Positions 40,045 to 52,500 of a stretch of DNA of 64,000 bases are shown one piece after another. The position numbers and the translations under genes are program-made. Below the pieces are notes generated by a model that was not told where the DNA came from, searched no databases, and was given only the letters and a program-made list of their open reading frames with translations. This DNA comes from Neofusicoccum parvum (Eukaryota; Ascomycota; Dothideomycetes; Botryosphaeriales; Botryosphaeriaceae). Position 1 is the first letter of the stretch, and each line of letters opens with the position of its first letter. The stretch is taken from positions 248,001-312,000 of the forward strand of contig CP087213.1 of assembly GCA_020912385.1 (NCBI GenBank). Reading direction: 5' to 3'.

Positions 40045-43000
40045 AGACAGACAGAGCGAGCGAAGGCGTGGGGCGGAGAGCAATAGGACGGCCGCTGTAT
40101 CGATGGGAACGGGGTTGCCGGGGATCTCCCTGGCGGGGGCGCTCCGTTTGGGAACATGGGTCGCGGCGGTTGTTACGAACCGCTCGCGCGCCTGTCTCGA
40201 GTGTTCCCTGCTGGCCGTTTTTTTTTCTCTCCTCTCTGCGCCCTTCTGACGCCATGGATCGGTGGAGAGGCAGCGGAGCTGTGGGGCGCTGGGCTTGGCT
40301 GCGAGCGGGCGTGCCCGGGTGACTTGGGCGCATTGGCTTGGGGAGATTGTGGAGTTTATGGATGTTGTTATTGTCTGGGATGACGGTGATGAGGGTGAGA
40401 AAGGGCTTATTGCTTCAGTGTTGGGTGAGGGCGTGCCAGACGCCTGCGTGAGGAATTGTTATTATTGCTGGATCGAATGGTATGATGATGATGATGAGTG
40501 CACTGGACCCGATGGGGATTGCTCTCTTGGGGGCCGGCGACGGGCAACGGGCAGCGAAGGCGGCAGGGAGAGCGGGGGAGTGGGAGCTGCATGACGAGAT
40601 GATGCGTGCGATGATGCGGTTCGTCGCCGCAGTCCAGATGCGTCGGTGCAAAGAGGGATCGGCCTCGGGAGTGCGGCGCTGCCTCGCTGCAATTTCAAGC
40701 CCGTCGTTATGTGCAGCCTGCTCATCTCGCTGTTGCACGGCCCTGGACGGGGACTTTTTGTCTGGCCTGCCGGCTGGCGGGTGGCCGCTGTGCCCTGCAT
40801 GCTGCTCGGCTCTCGGTATGTCCGGATTCGACGAGGGAGGGGTCGTGGCTTGCTGGGCGGGCGTGTGAGTGGCTGCGCGGAGCATCCATCGCTTCCTTCA
40901 TTGGGCGACTGCGCTGCGACGCGATGGAGGTGCCGGTAGGTACGGGCGCGGCGCTGTTGCGCTGGTTCGTTTCGGCTGGCTGATGCGCGAGTCTGCCTCG
41001 CCGTGGACGCGCGGGCGAGGGAGAGCGGCATCAAGCGTGCATAAGCGTTACGGGGCGCGGATGGACCCATCAGGACGTGAGCAATCGAGCAGCGCAGCGC
41101 AACGCCAGCCAGCCAGCCAGCGCGCTGCCGATCGCCCTTCAGGCAGACGGCGCACCGCACGCGTACCCACCTGGTCCATCTGGCAGGCACCGGCCGCCGT
41201 CCCCTCCTTTCTGCCCCTCGGCCGCCCCGCGCCGCACGCCAGAGCAGTCGCAGCTGAGGGCGCGGCGTCGAACGAACACCATGTGGAACTGGCTCCGCGG
41301 GACGGATCCCTGGCCGGCGGCGAGCGAACGGACATCTTGGTGCGACGCCCGAACGAACGGGCGGCCGCGGGCGGGCGGACGGGGCAAGCTTTGGTCGCCC
41401 GCCCGCCTGCCGCTGTCTCTTGCTCCTTAACCTTCTTTTCCCCACAAGGACCCTGGTTTTTGGGTTGGGCTCCCCGTCTGCCGGATCGCGGTGGAGCTGG
41501 CGCTGGCGACGGCGACCGCGACCGCGACGCCGGTGAGGCACAGCACCGCGAACGCTGGCACGCCGCGCCACATGGCCGCGGCTGCAGTGCTGGTGCCGCC
41601 TGTGCGACTGCGGGCTGGCGGGCTGCCGTCTGGCCGGGCTGCTCGTTTTGGGCCTTCCGCGGTGGTGCCAGTGCGGGCATGGGGGCGCGCGTGGGCGGCG
41701 GCCGGGGGGGAGACGCGCGAAATTGGAGCGCGAAGGCGATCGCCCGGGAAAACCCTTGGACGCGGCCCCCCGGCAGCCAGTGTTGCGCACTCCGCGCACG
41801 CACCCCCCCGCCAGCGCCGTCCGTCGCGCGCCTGCGTGTGCGCACCAGGCGCGATTGCGGCTACCGCTGCTCCATGTGCGCTCTGCTCGCTGCCGCGTTG
41901 GGCGTCGCGCGGGCGGCGGGCTGGCTGGACGCGCGCGGCGGGCTGGCTGGAGATGCGGCCGCGGCCCCTCGCTGCTCGTCGCGGGCGGAGCTGGCTGCCG
42001 AGCGAGCGCGCAGCGCAGCATCTCCCTCCCTCCCATCACCACCACCACTACCACCACGGGCCTCTGCACGCGGGCCAGCTGCCGGAAACGGGCGGCCCAG
42101 AGGCCTCCGCCTGGTCTGCGCGCCCCGGCCCAAGGCCCGCTTCCGTCGGTCCCAGCGTCGGCGAAAGGTGGCCAGCGCTCCTCTTCTTGCCTGTTTCCGC
42201 CATCTCGCACAGCGCGAGCACGCCCGTCGCGGCTCTCCTCTGCCTCTCTCGACGGCCAGCAGCCTGCTGCGTGGCTGGGGCCCACCCCGCCAGGCGCGCG
42301 CCCGGCCAATGCCAACGCCGCCGGTCGTTGCTCCGCGTGCCCGCGATCGATCGTGGCGAGCGCGCGGCGAGAGGCGCGGACGTCATTCGCGTGCTGATTT
42401 GCTGCCGCGCTCGCTTCCCAGGCGGAGACGGGCGCGGTGGGAGGGGCTGCTGCACACGCCGTCGTCGACCATCTCAACAGCCGGCGCTGCTCGCTCCCGT
42501 TTCAGGGGACGCGGTGGCCGGAAGGGGAGGCGTAGGCTACCTCTCCCGGCGAGGCAGTCTGCCCGCTGTGCGCTACGCTCTCCCGCTAATCTCGGTCTCA
42601 CACGCCCGCGAGACGTCTGGATCGTGTGCGGCCTGGCTAGTGGAAGGCCTTGGCCGCCGTCGTTGCTGCTGGCTTCACTCCTCTGCCACTCGCGATACTC
42701 GTACATGTGCTGGACCTCAGGGCATCCGAACATGTGCCAGCAAGGCTCGGCTCGAACAGGCATTCCGGACCGCCGCGCCCCCCGTTTGCAGGAATCTGAT
42801 CGTGGCTTGTGAATCTTCCTCCTGCTCTCTCCGCCGGCACTTGATACTCGCATTGCTCGGGGAGACCCTGTCCGCTGCTGGCTGTTCCCTGGGCCTGGCG
42901 AACGCCACGCCGGTCTTGAACAGTTGGGATCTGGCTTGTGTCTTGGGGGCACGACTGGGATCAACGATGGACATGTCTCCGCACGATTTCACAGACGCTA

Positions 43001-46000
43001 GGTTTGCCGAAGCGGAGAGCAGCAGCACCAGCACATCTACTGCGCTTGCAAGGCATGGCTTGTTGCGGCAGGCAATCGCCGTCATGCATTGTTCTGGCTT
43101 GCCTTTTCATCCGTCCCGTCCCGTCCGTGTCGTCGTGTCAACGTCGGTGTCGTGGCCCGTCGTCTCTCGTTCGCAGCCGGCGCGGGGGTTACAGACACGG
43201 CCCAGCAGCTGTCTGGGCGCGGGATGGTTGGGGGTGCGGCGGAGGAAGAAGAGACCACTGGCCACAGTCGGGTGATGCAGACAAGCATGCACCAGCACAG
43301 CTTGCCGGCCAACACCTGCCCACGGCAATTGGCGAGCAAAAGCGCCGCGGACGCAGTGAGCTGGCAGCGGACGGAAGCCAATGCCGGCCACCACTCAGCA
43401 CACCGGTCAACGCAGAGTTTTCATCTTTCCTTCTTCATCCTTCGATTCCTTCCCGTTGTCATCTTGTCTCTCGTTCGCCTGTGGCTCCGGCCCCCTCTGC
43501 CTCCCGCTCTCAACGGCCGCCCTGCACGATTGACTTTGGAGCAAAAATCTCTGACCTGCTGCACGCTGCAAGAGCAGAAATCCCATCCCATCCATCCGCG
43601 GCATTCCCAAACTCCGCTCCTCGACCCGCCCGTCCCAAACGTCCACACATCGATAAAGTTGCGAGGCGACAAATTGCCCGCCTCGAACGGGCCGCCTCTC
43701 TTCCCCAACACGCAGAAACGAGAGGCAGACGAGACAAGAGACACGGGTTGATTACTGATAGCATGCTTTTGCGTTCGCCGCCTGAACGCTGATTGGAGTG
43801 CCTTGACCGGGCCAGACACGCGAGAGCTGGGAAAAGTTGCCCTTCGGTGCCCTTACCCGGCCTGGGGGGGCTGCTCGACTCGACTTCTCTCCTGCCGCCG
43901 GCCACTGATTCATGAAAAAGGCGCGTGGCGCCCACATATGCGCGCGTTGCATTGCGACAGCCGGTAAGTCGTCATCGCGCTTTCGCCCTGGGAGGGAGAG
44001 GCGCGCTGCTCTCCTTTGCTTTTTTGGCTGCCCGCCCGCCTTGGCTCCGCCACGGTGACGGCTACGCGACAACAGATTGAGAGGGGTGCGAAGGCTGCCC
44101 GTTACACGTACCGCTAGCTGTCAGGCACGGACGGGCTATGCCCGTTCCTACTTGATGTTGCGAAACTGGGGGGGGCCGGCGCCGCGATGGGCTCTTTTTT
44201 TGGGCGTGCTGCCATGAGTCGTGAAGGCTGACTTTTGCACGGGGACGGCCGCTCCGGCCAAGGCCCGCATTCCCGGATCTAAGAGTGGTCGTGGAAGGTG
44301 TACGGAGTCAACATCCAAGATGCCAGCGAAACAACGCACGTCGTTGTTCGTACGTCCCGTCCGTAGGTACCTCCGTGTGGCACAGCAGGAGCAGCATCAT
44401 GCAGCACGGCCTCGCCTACCGTACGTGCTGTAGCGAGATGCAGGCGGGCCAACCAGGGTGCCTGTTTTGCAAGCGTGGCAACTTCTGTATCCACCCCCCG
44501 GCTACAGCACCGTAGAGGTACAACACTCGCGCCAGGAAAGGGCTCGCCGCTCGGCTCTTCTCCGTATCAGAGGCCCGGAGGGCGTTCAGGGAGCCGGCGT
44601 GCAGGGCCGGCCGCTGCTACACGTATAGCCAGCGTTGCCAAGCGTGGAATCTGGCAAGACATCCAGCGCATGTCTCAGCGGAGGACATGGCCTCATTCAG
44701 CAGTATAGGCAGACCGGCCGACGATCGCTTGGATCAATCAGTCTCTCCGTGCGCCTTCGTCATCGCACGGCGTAGAGAACTCGCCGGTTGGCTGGGGGCT
44801 CGCGCGAGGGCGTGCAGCGGGAGACGAGGAGGTGGTCCGAGAAGGCAAAACAGACACTCACGCTCTGCCAAATGTCCCTCCTCCGCCCGTTTCGTCTCCT
44901 GCGGCCACGGGCGCAGCGCTGGCACTGTGCGAGCGGCGCCCTGAGGCGCGCCGGTGTGCAATCCCGCCTCCCCATCTCACGATCGTCAAGCATCATCACC
45001 ACGTTTCTGCGCGTCGTACTTCGTATGTGCCCTGGACGCGGCCGGCAATCTTTCACCGGTCAGGCTGCCCGGGGTGGTCTGAACGTTGGGCAAGACGGAT
45101 CGAGCCGTGGATCGCGAGGGCGCGGGCCCGCCGAACGTTATGCCTTGATTTTCCGTTAATCTCGATCGCTCGCACGATGGCCAGCAATTCTCAGGCAGAT
45201 GAGGTTTTGCAGCGGTGCGCGCAGAGGGGAAGCAAGGGGACGGGAGAAATAATGACGATCAGGACCCTTTTGCGGCCGGCAGCTCGGTTGCAACGGTGCA
45301 GCAGCGGCAGGGCAGGGCGGAGTGTTCTCCGTCCCCGGTCTGCTGCCGTCTGTCTCGCTCGCCGCTGCCGCGCGCCCTGCTTTTTTTCCTGTTCGTCCAT
45401 CATCCCAAACCGCCATCGGGAAGGGATGGGAAATTCGCCAAATGCTCATCCTGCGCATCCATGATTTTCGCCTCTTGCCGCTTTTCCGGCTTTCCGGTTT
45501 GCGTTCAAGCCTGATTTTTTAGGGGGGCGCGCATCTCTGCACCCTCCTTTCCGCATCGCGACTGTGTACCCGGAGCTAGAGCCGTTAGCCTGGGCGATGA
45601 ATTGTCGCTCATTGCCCATAATCGCATTCCTGTATCTCTGCCCTGTCATTCCCTTTTTTCCTGTCTCGGCCCTATTCTACCCTCTTCGAACCGCGCTCAC
45701 CTCTGCCCTTGCACGCCGCGGAGATCTGCCAACCAAGCAGCGCCGCCCGGTGACACAAAGCACGCGGCTCTCTGCCCGACGCGACGCCCGCGCCAAGAAA
45801 AAAAACGCCTCCGGCTGCGAGCAATGCAGCAAGCCGACAGCAAAAAGCAAATATGGCTTTTTTCCCTTTCCCTTTCGCCAACGGCCTCTGCTAGACTGAG
45901 TGATCTGCCGCCTGGGTTCTGGCCGGCCGCCGCTCTTTCGCCCGCCCGCCGCCCGCGCTCCCGGCCGCCCGGCTTTGCTCGCTGCCTGCCCGGCAGCGCC

Positions 46001-46090
46001 ATCACCTGTCAACTGACTCGCTGGGCCGAGCGGGCGCCGCATCACACGATCGCGATCGTGACGTCGGATTGTCCGCGCTTGCGTGCGTGT

Positions 46091-46123
46091 GGGTGGGTGG
46101 GTAGGTGGGTGGATTGGGGTTGG
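46091..46123 (+). other. GGGT repeat tract with G-quadruplex potential
   Basis: GGGTGGGTGGGTAGGTGGG followed by further GG and GGGG runs: four G3 runs with loops of 1, 1 and 5 bases. A (GATGAT)-rich microsatellite follows at about 46232-46260. Non-coding context. Confidence 0.55.
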
Positions 46124-49100
46124 GTGTGCGTGTCCAGTGTGTGGGGCGTAGCGTGGGCGACTGGCGCCGGCGCGCGGGCAGCAGAAGTGCGAGTGGTGCT
46201 CCGGGCAAGGGTCCAGCCAAGCCCGCCCGCAGGATGATGATGACGATGATGATGATGGGGGAAGGGCAGCGGAGGAATGTTGTTGCTTTGCTAACGCCGG
46301 TGCGTGTACTTAGACGCGCTGGGCGGGTACCGCGTACCACTGGCTCCGACGGGAAATGATGCCCCGGCGGAGGATTATGGTGAGTCGGAGATCTTGTCGA
46401 CGCATCAGCTAGTGAGAATGCTTTGTTCTTACTGTATTCGGGTTGAGTGGGCGATGGGCGTCTTGACTGGGCATGTCGCTACAACGGTGGTACACGTAAG
46501 ACTGGTATATCGCCTATTGACCACGCCCCTTCGCTTGAGAATGAGGGTGATGGGTGGCTTATTGGCCTCCTGCTTACACATCTCATCGATTCTCCCCTTC
46601 CAGTAATCCAATCCAGGTGGCACAGGTCACGTTTTCCTGATGAGTCTGCTCATCAGTCTGCATCTTACCTCTGCGGTCCTGACTCCGAAAGGTTGCTCTC
46701 ACTGCCTCCGTTCGGCTCCGGCCATATTACTCCCGCAGATTCTGGAACGCACATGCAAAACCATCTAGATGCTCTGCCACACACATCTCCGGTCAGATGA
46801 CCGCCAGCTGCTGTGAGATGCTCGCTGCTCGTCACAACGCCCATCAGCGCACCTGTGCATCTCTTCAGGCCCGCTGCAGGGATGCCGCCGTCAGCCTCGT
46901 TGATGGTGGCTGCTGACGCTCGTCGATCATTTGAGGCAGTTCGTCGCTACGACGAGCATGGATGCCTGTGCGAATGCGTGTGCATGCCGTTCGCCCTTTC
47001 GGAGCTCGGGGTTTCGCGGCCGGTGGCCGTAGATGAGGGGTCGTGATAGCGTGTCTGTGTGTGTGGTGGTGGTGGTGGGTGCACCCCGTAGTCCGTTAGA
47101 GATCAAGGGGAGCAGTGCGGTGCGGAAGCGGAGATGGAGGCGGCGCAGGAGTGTCTGTGTCACCATGTCTGTGGCTTTGCAACGCCCGTTCGGAAAGTCC
47201 CATTTGGCACGCAGAGCATTGCTGAGCATGAACTGCAAGACTAGGGCTCGCATCTGCGCACACGCCCCCTCCCATCTCTCGCAATCCAACTCGTTTGGGC
47301 AACGGGTGATGGCCAATCTCCGACAAAGGGCGTGTGGTAGGCTGGGTAGGGTTTTGGCTTTTGTGCTTGTTAGCGGGGTGATTGGTGATGAGGGGGTGGT
47401 CAGATGAATTGATCAATCAGGGGATGCCGGGGGGGCTGGGGGCCCTGCGTCTGCGGTGGGCTGCGAAGGATTTGTTTGAGGGCGCGCGAACGCGAGCAGC
47501 GCCGCAACAGGCAAGGGCTCGTGGTGCTATTTGCTAGCGCTCTTGCGTCTCTCGTGCAACGTCCATGGTGGTGATGAGCGCGAGGGGTGGAGGGAGTGAT
47601 CATCGATGGCCGGCTCAAAATGGAAGCAGCTGCAGCATGCAAGCCCTCATCAGACCGCTTTCTTCCGACTCGTGAATGAGCGATGCTCTGCTTCACGATC
47701 CTTCGCCGCCTCGTGGGCGCCCTTGTGCGCATGCGCCGTTTCGCCGAGCCGATATCGCGTGGCGCCGCGTCGATTGGCGGCTGCCGCTCAGCCTTACCAG
47801 GCAGCATGCTTGCTTTTTGGCACGCGGGCGTTTTCGATCTGTGATGGCGTCGCATGCTGCACATGGAGGCGGTTCTGGAGGCGTCAGCTAATGGAGCACA
47901 ATGTGATTGAATTGATGATGGCTCGGTGACGACGACGGTGCTGCCGGTGAAACATCAGACAACGGGGTGGCCTCATCTGCGCGCATGCGGTGCAACCTGT
48001 ATCCGCCGGCAGTTGTCAGTGCCGTCGCAGCTGACGGAACCGCAGTCCGCAAACACGGCGCCGGCGCCGGCCTCGTGTGGATTTGCAAGAGCCGACACGT
48101 CTCCGCACGGGTTCGCGGCGGGAGAGCCAAGCGTCAGGCAGCCGCATTGCCGTGGACAAGCGCCGAATGAGGCGTGCGATATGGCGAAGGCCAGTGGGCA
48201 GCATCCGACAGTCGTAATGATTGCTTTGATCGCCCCGGGCTCCACCCTCAGGCGGCGAGCGAGAGAGGGCGCCCGCTCTCACGCCGTGGGAGTGAGTCAG
48301 GCGGCGGGCAGCGAGAGTCAGTTGCGCGTCGGGAGATCTGCGCTATCACGGCGCTGGGCGGTGGTTGAGGGCCTCTTCCCGGGCCAAAAAGCAACGCGTC
48401 GTGGTTCTGCTACTGACTTGCATGCAGCAGCCTGACGCATGCCGCACAGACGTTTGGCGGCACCGACCGAGATGGCTCCAGCCCCGATGATGTAGGATCT
48501 GCCTCGTTTCCCAGCCGCGAGATTCAGATGGCGAGTCGTGGTGCTGGCGGCCACACCCGCGTAACGTTATCCGCTCGCTTTCGCTCTCCCTGCGCCCGCT
48601 CGCCTCCAGATCAGCCACGCTCCGTATACACCACCACCCGCCCCGGAGCACCTGCCCCGCGGCCGGCAGGCTGGCCAATATCCCGGCGGCGTGGAGAGTT
48701 GCGAGGGCGATGGCATTTAGGGCGAAGCTTACCCAGCATCGCGCGTGTGGCTCCCTGTGCCCGGGCTCGGGCGATTGACGAGGATACCCCGAGCAGGCGG
48801 AGCCGACGCAAAGCGCGGCGGCAGGGTCCAGGCAGCGGTTCGCGATGTGATGGGCATTCTAGAAGTGCATCGAGCCTAACCTTCCTCGAGACGAGAGCCA
48901 GGACGGGCCGGCGTTCGCATCATCCCACGCGGGACGGCTGTGAGGGCCGCGTGGTGTTGGGCACCAGGTGGCCGGACCAGGAACGCTGGCGCTGGGGCGT
49001 GGGGTGGCCAGGCGCGCGGCGGGATGGGCTTCGCGGTGGTGTTGAGGAGTTCGCGCTCCACGCGCCGTGGCCGCACCCAACGCGCCCGCCGTGCAGCTCG

Positions 49101-49142
49101 CTAAGGCAGCACGGCATTGCGTGCAGCCCTCGAGCGCGGCCG

Positions 49143-49166
49143 CTGCCACTGCCACTGCCACTGCCA
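49143..49166. repeat. (CTGCCA)4 hexanucleotide repeat
   Basis: Four perfect tandem copies in the GC-rich leader region about 350 bp upstream of the ABC transporter start. Confidence 0.8.
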
Positions 49167-49463
49167 CGGCCGCCGTTTGCATGACGGCCGCAATCCAGGC
49201 CGCCAGCGGTCAACGGCAACGGTGCAGCGCAGCCGTCCATTCTGCCACCGCGCGCACAATGCAGCCAATGGCCGCGCAGGCCGGCGCTCGGTTCGCAGCC
49301 GAGGCCTGGTCAAGCACCGCGCCGCGAATGAGGGCCGCCGCTCTACGAGCGCGCGCTGGGCTCGCCGCACGCGTGCGGCCACGGCAGACGGTGACGGGCG
49401 AGGACCCTTCGAGGCGCGTCTTGCGCTCTCTCCCTTTGCCTTCGCAGCGCCCGCGGCAGCTCC

Positions 49464-49538
49464 ATGAACACCAGCACCGCGACGCAGCGACGCAGCGACA
49501 CCGGCCGGATCCATGGCGCGCGACGTCGAGAAGGCTAA
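49464..49538 (+). other. Upstream ORF overlapping the start of the ABC transporter
   Basis: ATG at 49464 opens 24 codons ending at TAA 49536-49538, in a different frame from, and across, the main ATG at 49513. If it is in the mRNA leader it would limit initiation at the main start. Whether it is transcribed is not shown. Confidence 0.45.
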
Positions 49539-52500
49539 TCCGAGCCAGGGCGGCCCCGGCGCGCCCGACTCAGCCAGCGGCGAGGCGCTCAACGACCACG
49601 ACGTTAAGCTCGAGAGCGAGCCCCAGCACGCCGGGCTCGACGCGGGCGTGAAACAAAGTTGGCACGATCTCGGTAGCGGCAATGCCATCTCCCTGCGCGC
49701 CGTCGCGCCCGTCCATGTCTCGGTGCGAAACCTCAGCGTGCAGGTCGACGTCGCGCCCGTCCGTCCGGCTGCCGCGCTTCAGGCGCTCGCCGCGAGCAAG
49801 AGCAGCAGCCCCGCGGACGGCCAGCGCGACTTCAAGGCCATCTTGCACAATGTGTCCGCAGACATGCCGAGCGGCAGCCTGACCGCCATCATTGGCGGCA
49901 GCGGCTCGGGCAAGACCACGCTGCTCAACGTCATGTCGAACCGCATGCACGGCCGCAGGCTCGACATTGCCGGCCAGACGCGCTTCAACGGCCACGAGCT
50001 GCGCGGCGACCTCTCGGGCATCAGCGCTTATGTCATGCAGACCGACGTGCTGCAGCCCACGCTGACCGTGAGAGAGACGCTGCAGTATGCCGCGGACCTG
50101 CGTCTGCCGGCGTCGGTGAGCAAGGAAGAGCGCCGCCGCGTGGTCGACGAGGTCATACTCGAGCTTGGGCTGAAAGAGGCCGCCGACACGAGGATCGGCA
50201 ACAGCGTGCACAAGGGCTGCAGCGGCGGAGAGAAGAGGCGGACGAGCATTGGCGTGCAGGTTAGCTACTGTTGCAGAACTCCAGCCCCAATTGCACACAC
50301 TGATGGGATCAACCTAGTTGCTTGCCAATCCGTCAGTTCTGTTCCTTGAGTATGTGCCCTATGTGCCGTCTTTGCGCCACCCACCACGCGCGCCCTAAAG
50401 ACTAATGAGACACAGCGAGCCAACTACCGGCTTAGACGCCACTAGTGCCTTTCAGCTTGTTCGGACCCTCAAAAATCTCGCAAGTAAGGGCAGGACAGTT
50501 ATCACCACGAGTACATCACCTGCGAATCCGAATGTCAAAAGAGTTTGCGCTAACCTCAGTAGTACACCAACCACGCTCCGAGATTTGGAATCTGTTTGAT
50601 AACCTTGTGCTGCTGACCAGAGGCCATCCTGCCTTCTCTGGCCCTGCAACAGACGCCCTGCCATTTTTTGCTGGGCTTGGTTTTGAATTGCCACCCTTCG
50701 TCAATCCGGCAGAGCATCTGATAGACGTTGTAGCCGTAGACATCCGTTCGCCCGAGCTTGAGGAAAGCTCCTCTGCACGCGTAGAAGGCATCAAGGCTGC
50801 CTGGACAGCACATGCTGAAGACAAGTTCAGCAAAGATGAAGAGCTGCGGTCGTCCTCGTTGGCGTTGCCAAATAAGTCAAGTAAAGACTACCATGCGCAG
50901 CTCGGCCGCCAGATCTGGGTTTTGACTGCTAGAACATGGATAACTACCATTCGGGATCCGATGGGCATGTTTGGCAGTTTCTTGGAGGCAATCGCCATGG
51001 CAATCATCACAGGTTCGTCTTGGAAGAACCATGATGGAAAAACACAACTAATAGCTGTTAGGGTACATCTTCTATCAATTGGGCGAGGACCAGTCAGGAA
51101 TTCGTTCCCGTCAAGGTGCTCTCTACATAGCTTCCTCGCTCCAAGGCTACCTGATTCTCCAATTCGAGGTCTACCGCCTGACTATTGATATTGAGCTCTT
51201 CGACCGTGAGCGCGGAGAAGGTGTTGTCAGCGTGCCCGGCTTCCTCCTCAGCCGTAGGCTTGCCCGGTTGCTCATTGAAGACTTCCCGGTGCCACTGATG
51301 TTCTCTCTCATCTTTTATTTCATGGCTGGCTTTCGCACTGATGGCCCCCAGTTCATGACTTTCTTTGCCGTTATCTTGCTCGAGCAGTACATCGCCGTTT
51401 GCTTTGCCATGACTTGCGTTGCTGTGTCAAGAACTTTCGCTGGAGCGTCGCTTGTGGCGAACATGGCGTATACGCTTCAATCAATGGCGTGTGGTTACTT
51501 CATCCAGTCGAACACGATTCCTATCTATGTTCGCTGGACGAAGTGGACAGCCTACTGCGTAAGTAGAGGACCAGTTCCCACCTCTCCACTGCATATTTAT
51601 TCAGGCAATCCGAAACTGACCTTAGGCTAGTTCTACGCTTTCGGTGCACTTGCAGCTAACGAGTTTGCGGGACATTTCTACGACTGCCCCGAGGAAGGCG
51701 GCCCTTCGAATCCAGCATGCAAGCAGTACACCGGCGAGTACATCATGGAGTCCCTCGGGTTCCCATCGAACTGGATATGGAGGCCTATCATTGTGCTCTT
51801 GGCCTTCGTGATCGCTTTCTACATTGGCGCAGGCCTAATACTTCGTTTCTGGAAAGTCGAAATGCAGATAGGCAGAGCGCGCAAGGATGAATCCGATGAA
51901 TCTGCGGGCAAAGAAAAGATGACTTCAAGATCTCTTGAAGAAGTTCGTACGGTCAACATACGTCTCGAGGACTACGCTCTGGAGATTGAGAAGCGGAATT
52001 GGATGGGACGGAAGGCTAAACAGCTGGAGGTTCTCAAGCCTGTCAGCGCACAGTTTGAGCCTGGTGTTTTAAACATCATCATGGGTCCCTCCGGCTCGGG
52101 TAAAACTACGCTGCTCAACGCCATGGGTCATCGCCTGAAGAACAACTTTTCGACGAAGTACCACTCGTCGGGCCAGTTGCTAGTAAACAACGCCATTCCG
52201 TCGGATTCGGTTCTTGAGTCTATCATCTCTTATGTTACTCAAGACGATGACGCTCTTTTGTCTTCTCTGACAGTGAGGGAGACCCTCAGGTAAGACCAAT
52301 CCTGTCTGGGATATCATGAATCATCGCTAATCAAACCTACAGATTCGCTGCTGGTCTCCGTCTCCCTTCTTGGATGTCGAAAGACGAGAAGAACAGGCGT
52401 GCTGAAGAGATTCTCCTAAAGATGGGCTTGAAGGATTGTGCGGACAATCTCATTGGAGGTGAACTCGTGAAAGGCATCAGCGGTGGCGAGAAGCGTCGCG

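Larger units (their letters stand above)
38721..49512. other. 10.8-kb gene-poor GC-rich region
   Basis: Between the zinc-cluster regulator and the ABC transporter. Much of it is GC-rich enough that all six frames stay open for hundreds of codons (for example 40462-42477 minus and 40869-42812 plus), giving Arg/Ala/Pro-rich translations without domains. I see simple repeats (39936, 46232, 49143), G-rich tracts (40016, 46091), pyrimidine-rich stretches at 39190-39430, and a perfect short palindrome near 39058. No tRNA, rRNA or transposon was recognised. Long regulatory DNA or non-coding transcripts are possible but not shown. Confidence 0.6.

Noticed and set aside
40462..42812. Very long open frames on both strands (671 codons minus, 647 codons plus)
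   Set aside because: All frames are open because of high GC. Translations are Arg/Ala/Pro/Gly noise without domains, signals or intron logic, and the two overlap antisense.
41491..43792. Further plus-strand frames of 594 and 284 codons
   Set aside because: Same compositional effect; no recognisable motif, overlapping in different frames.
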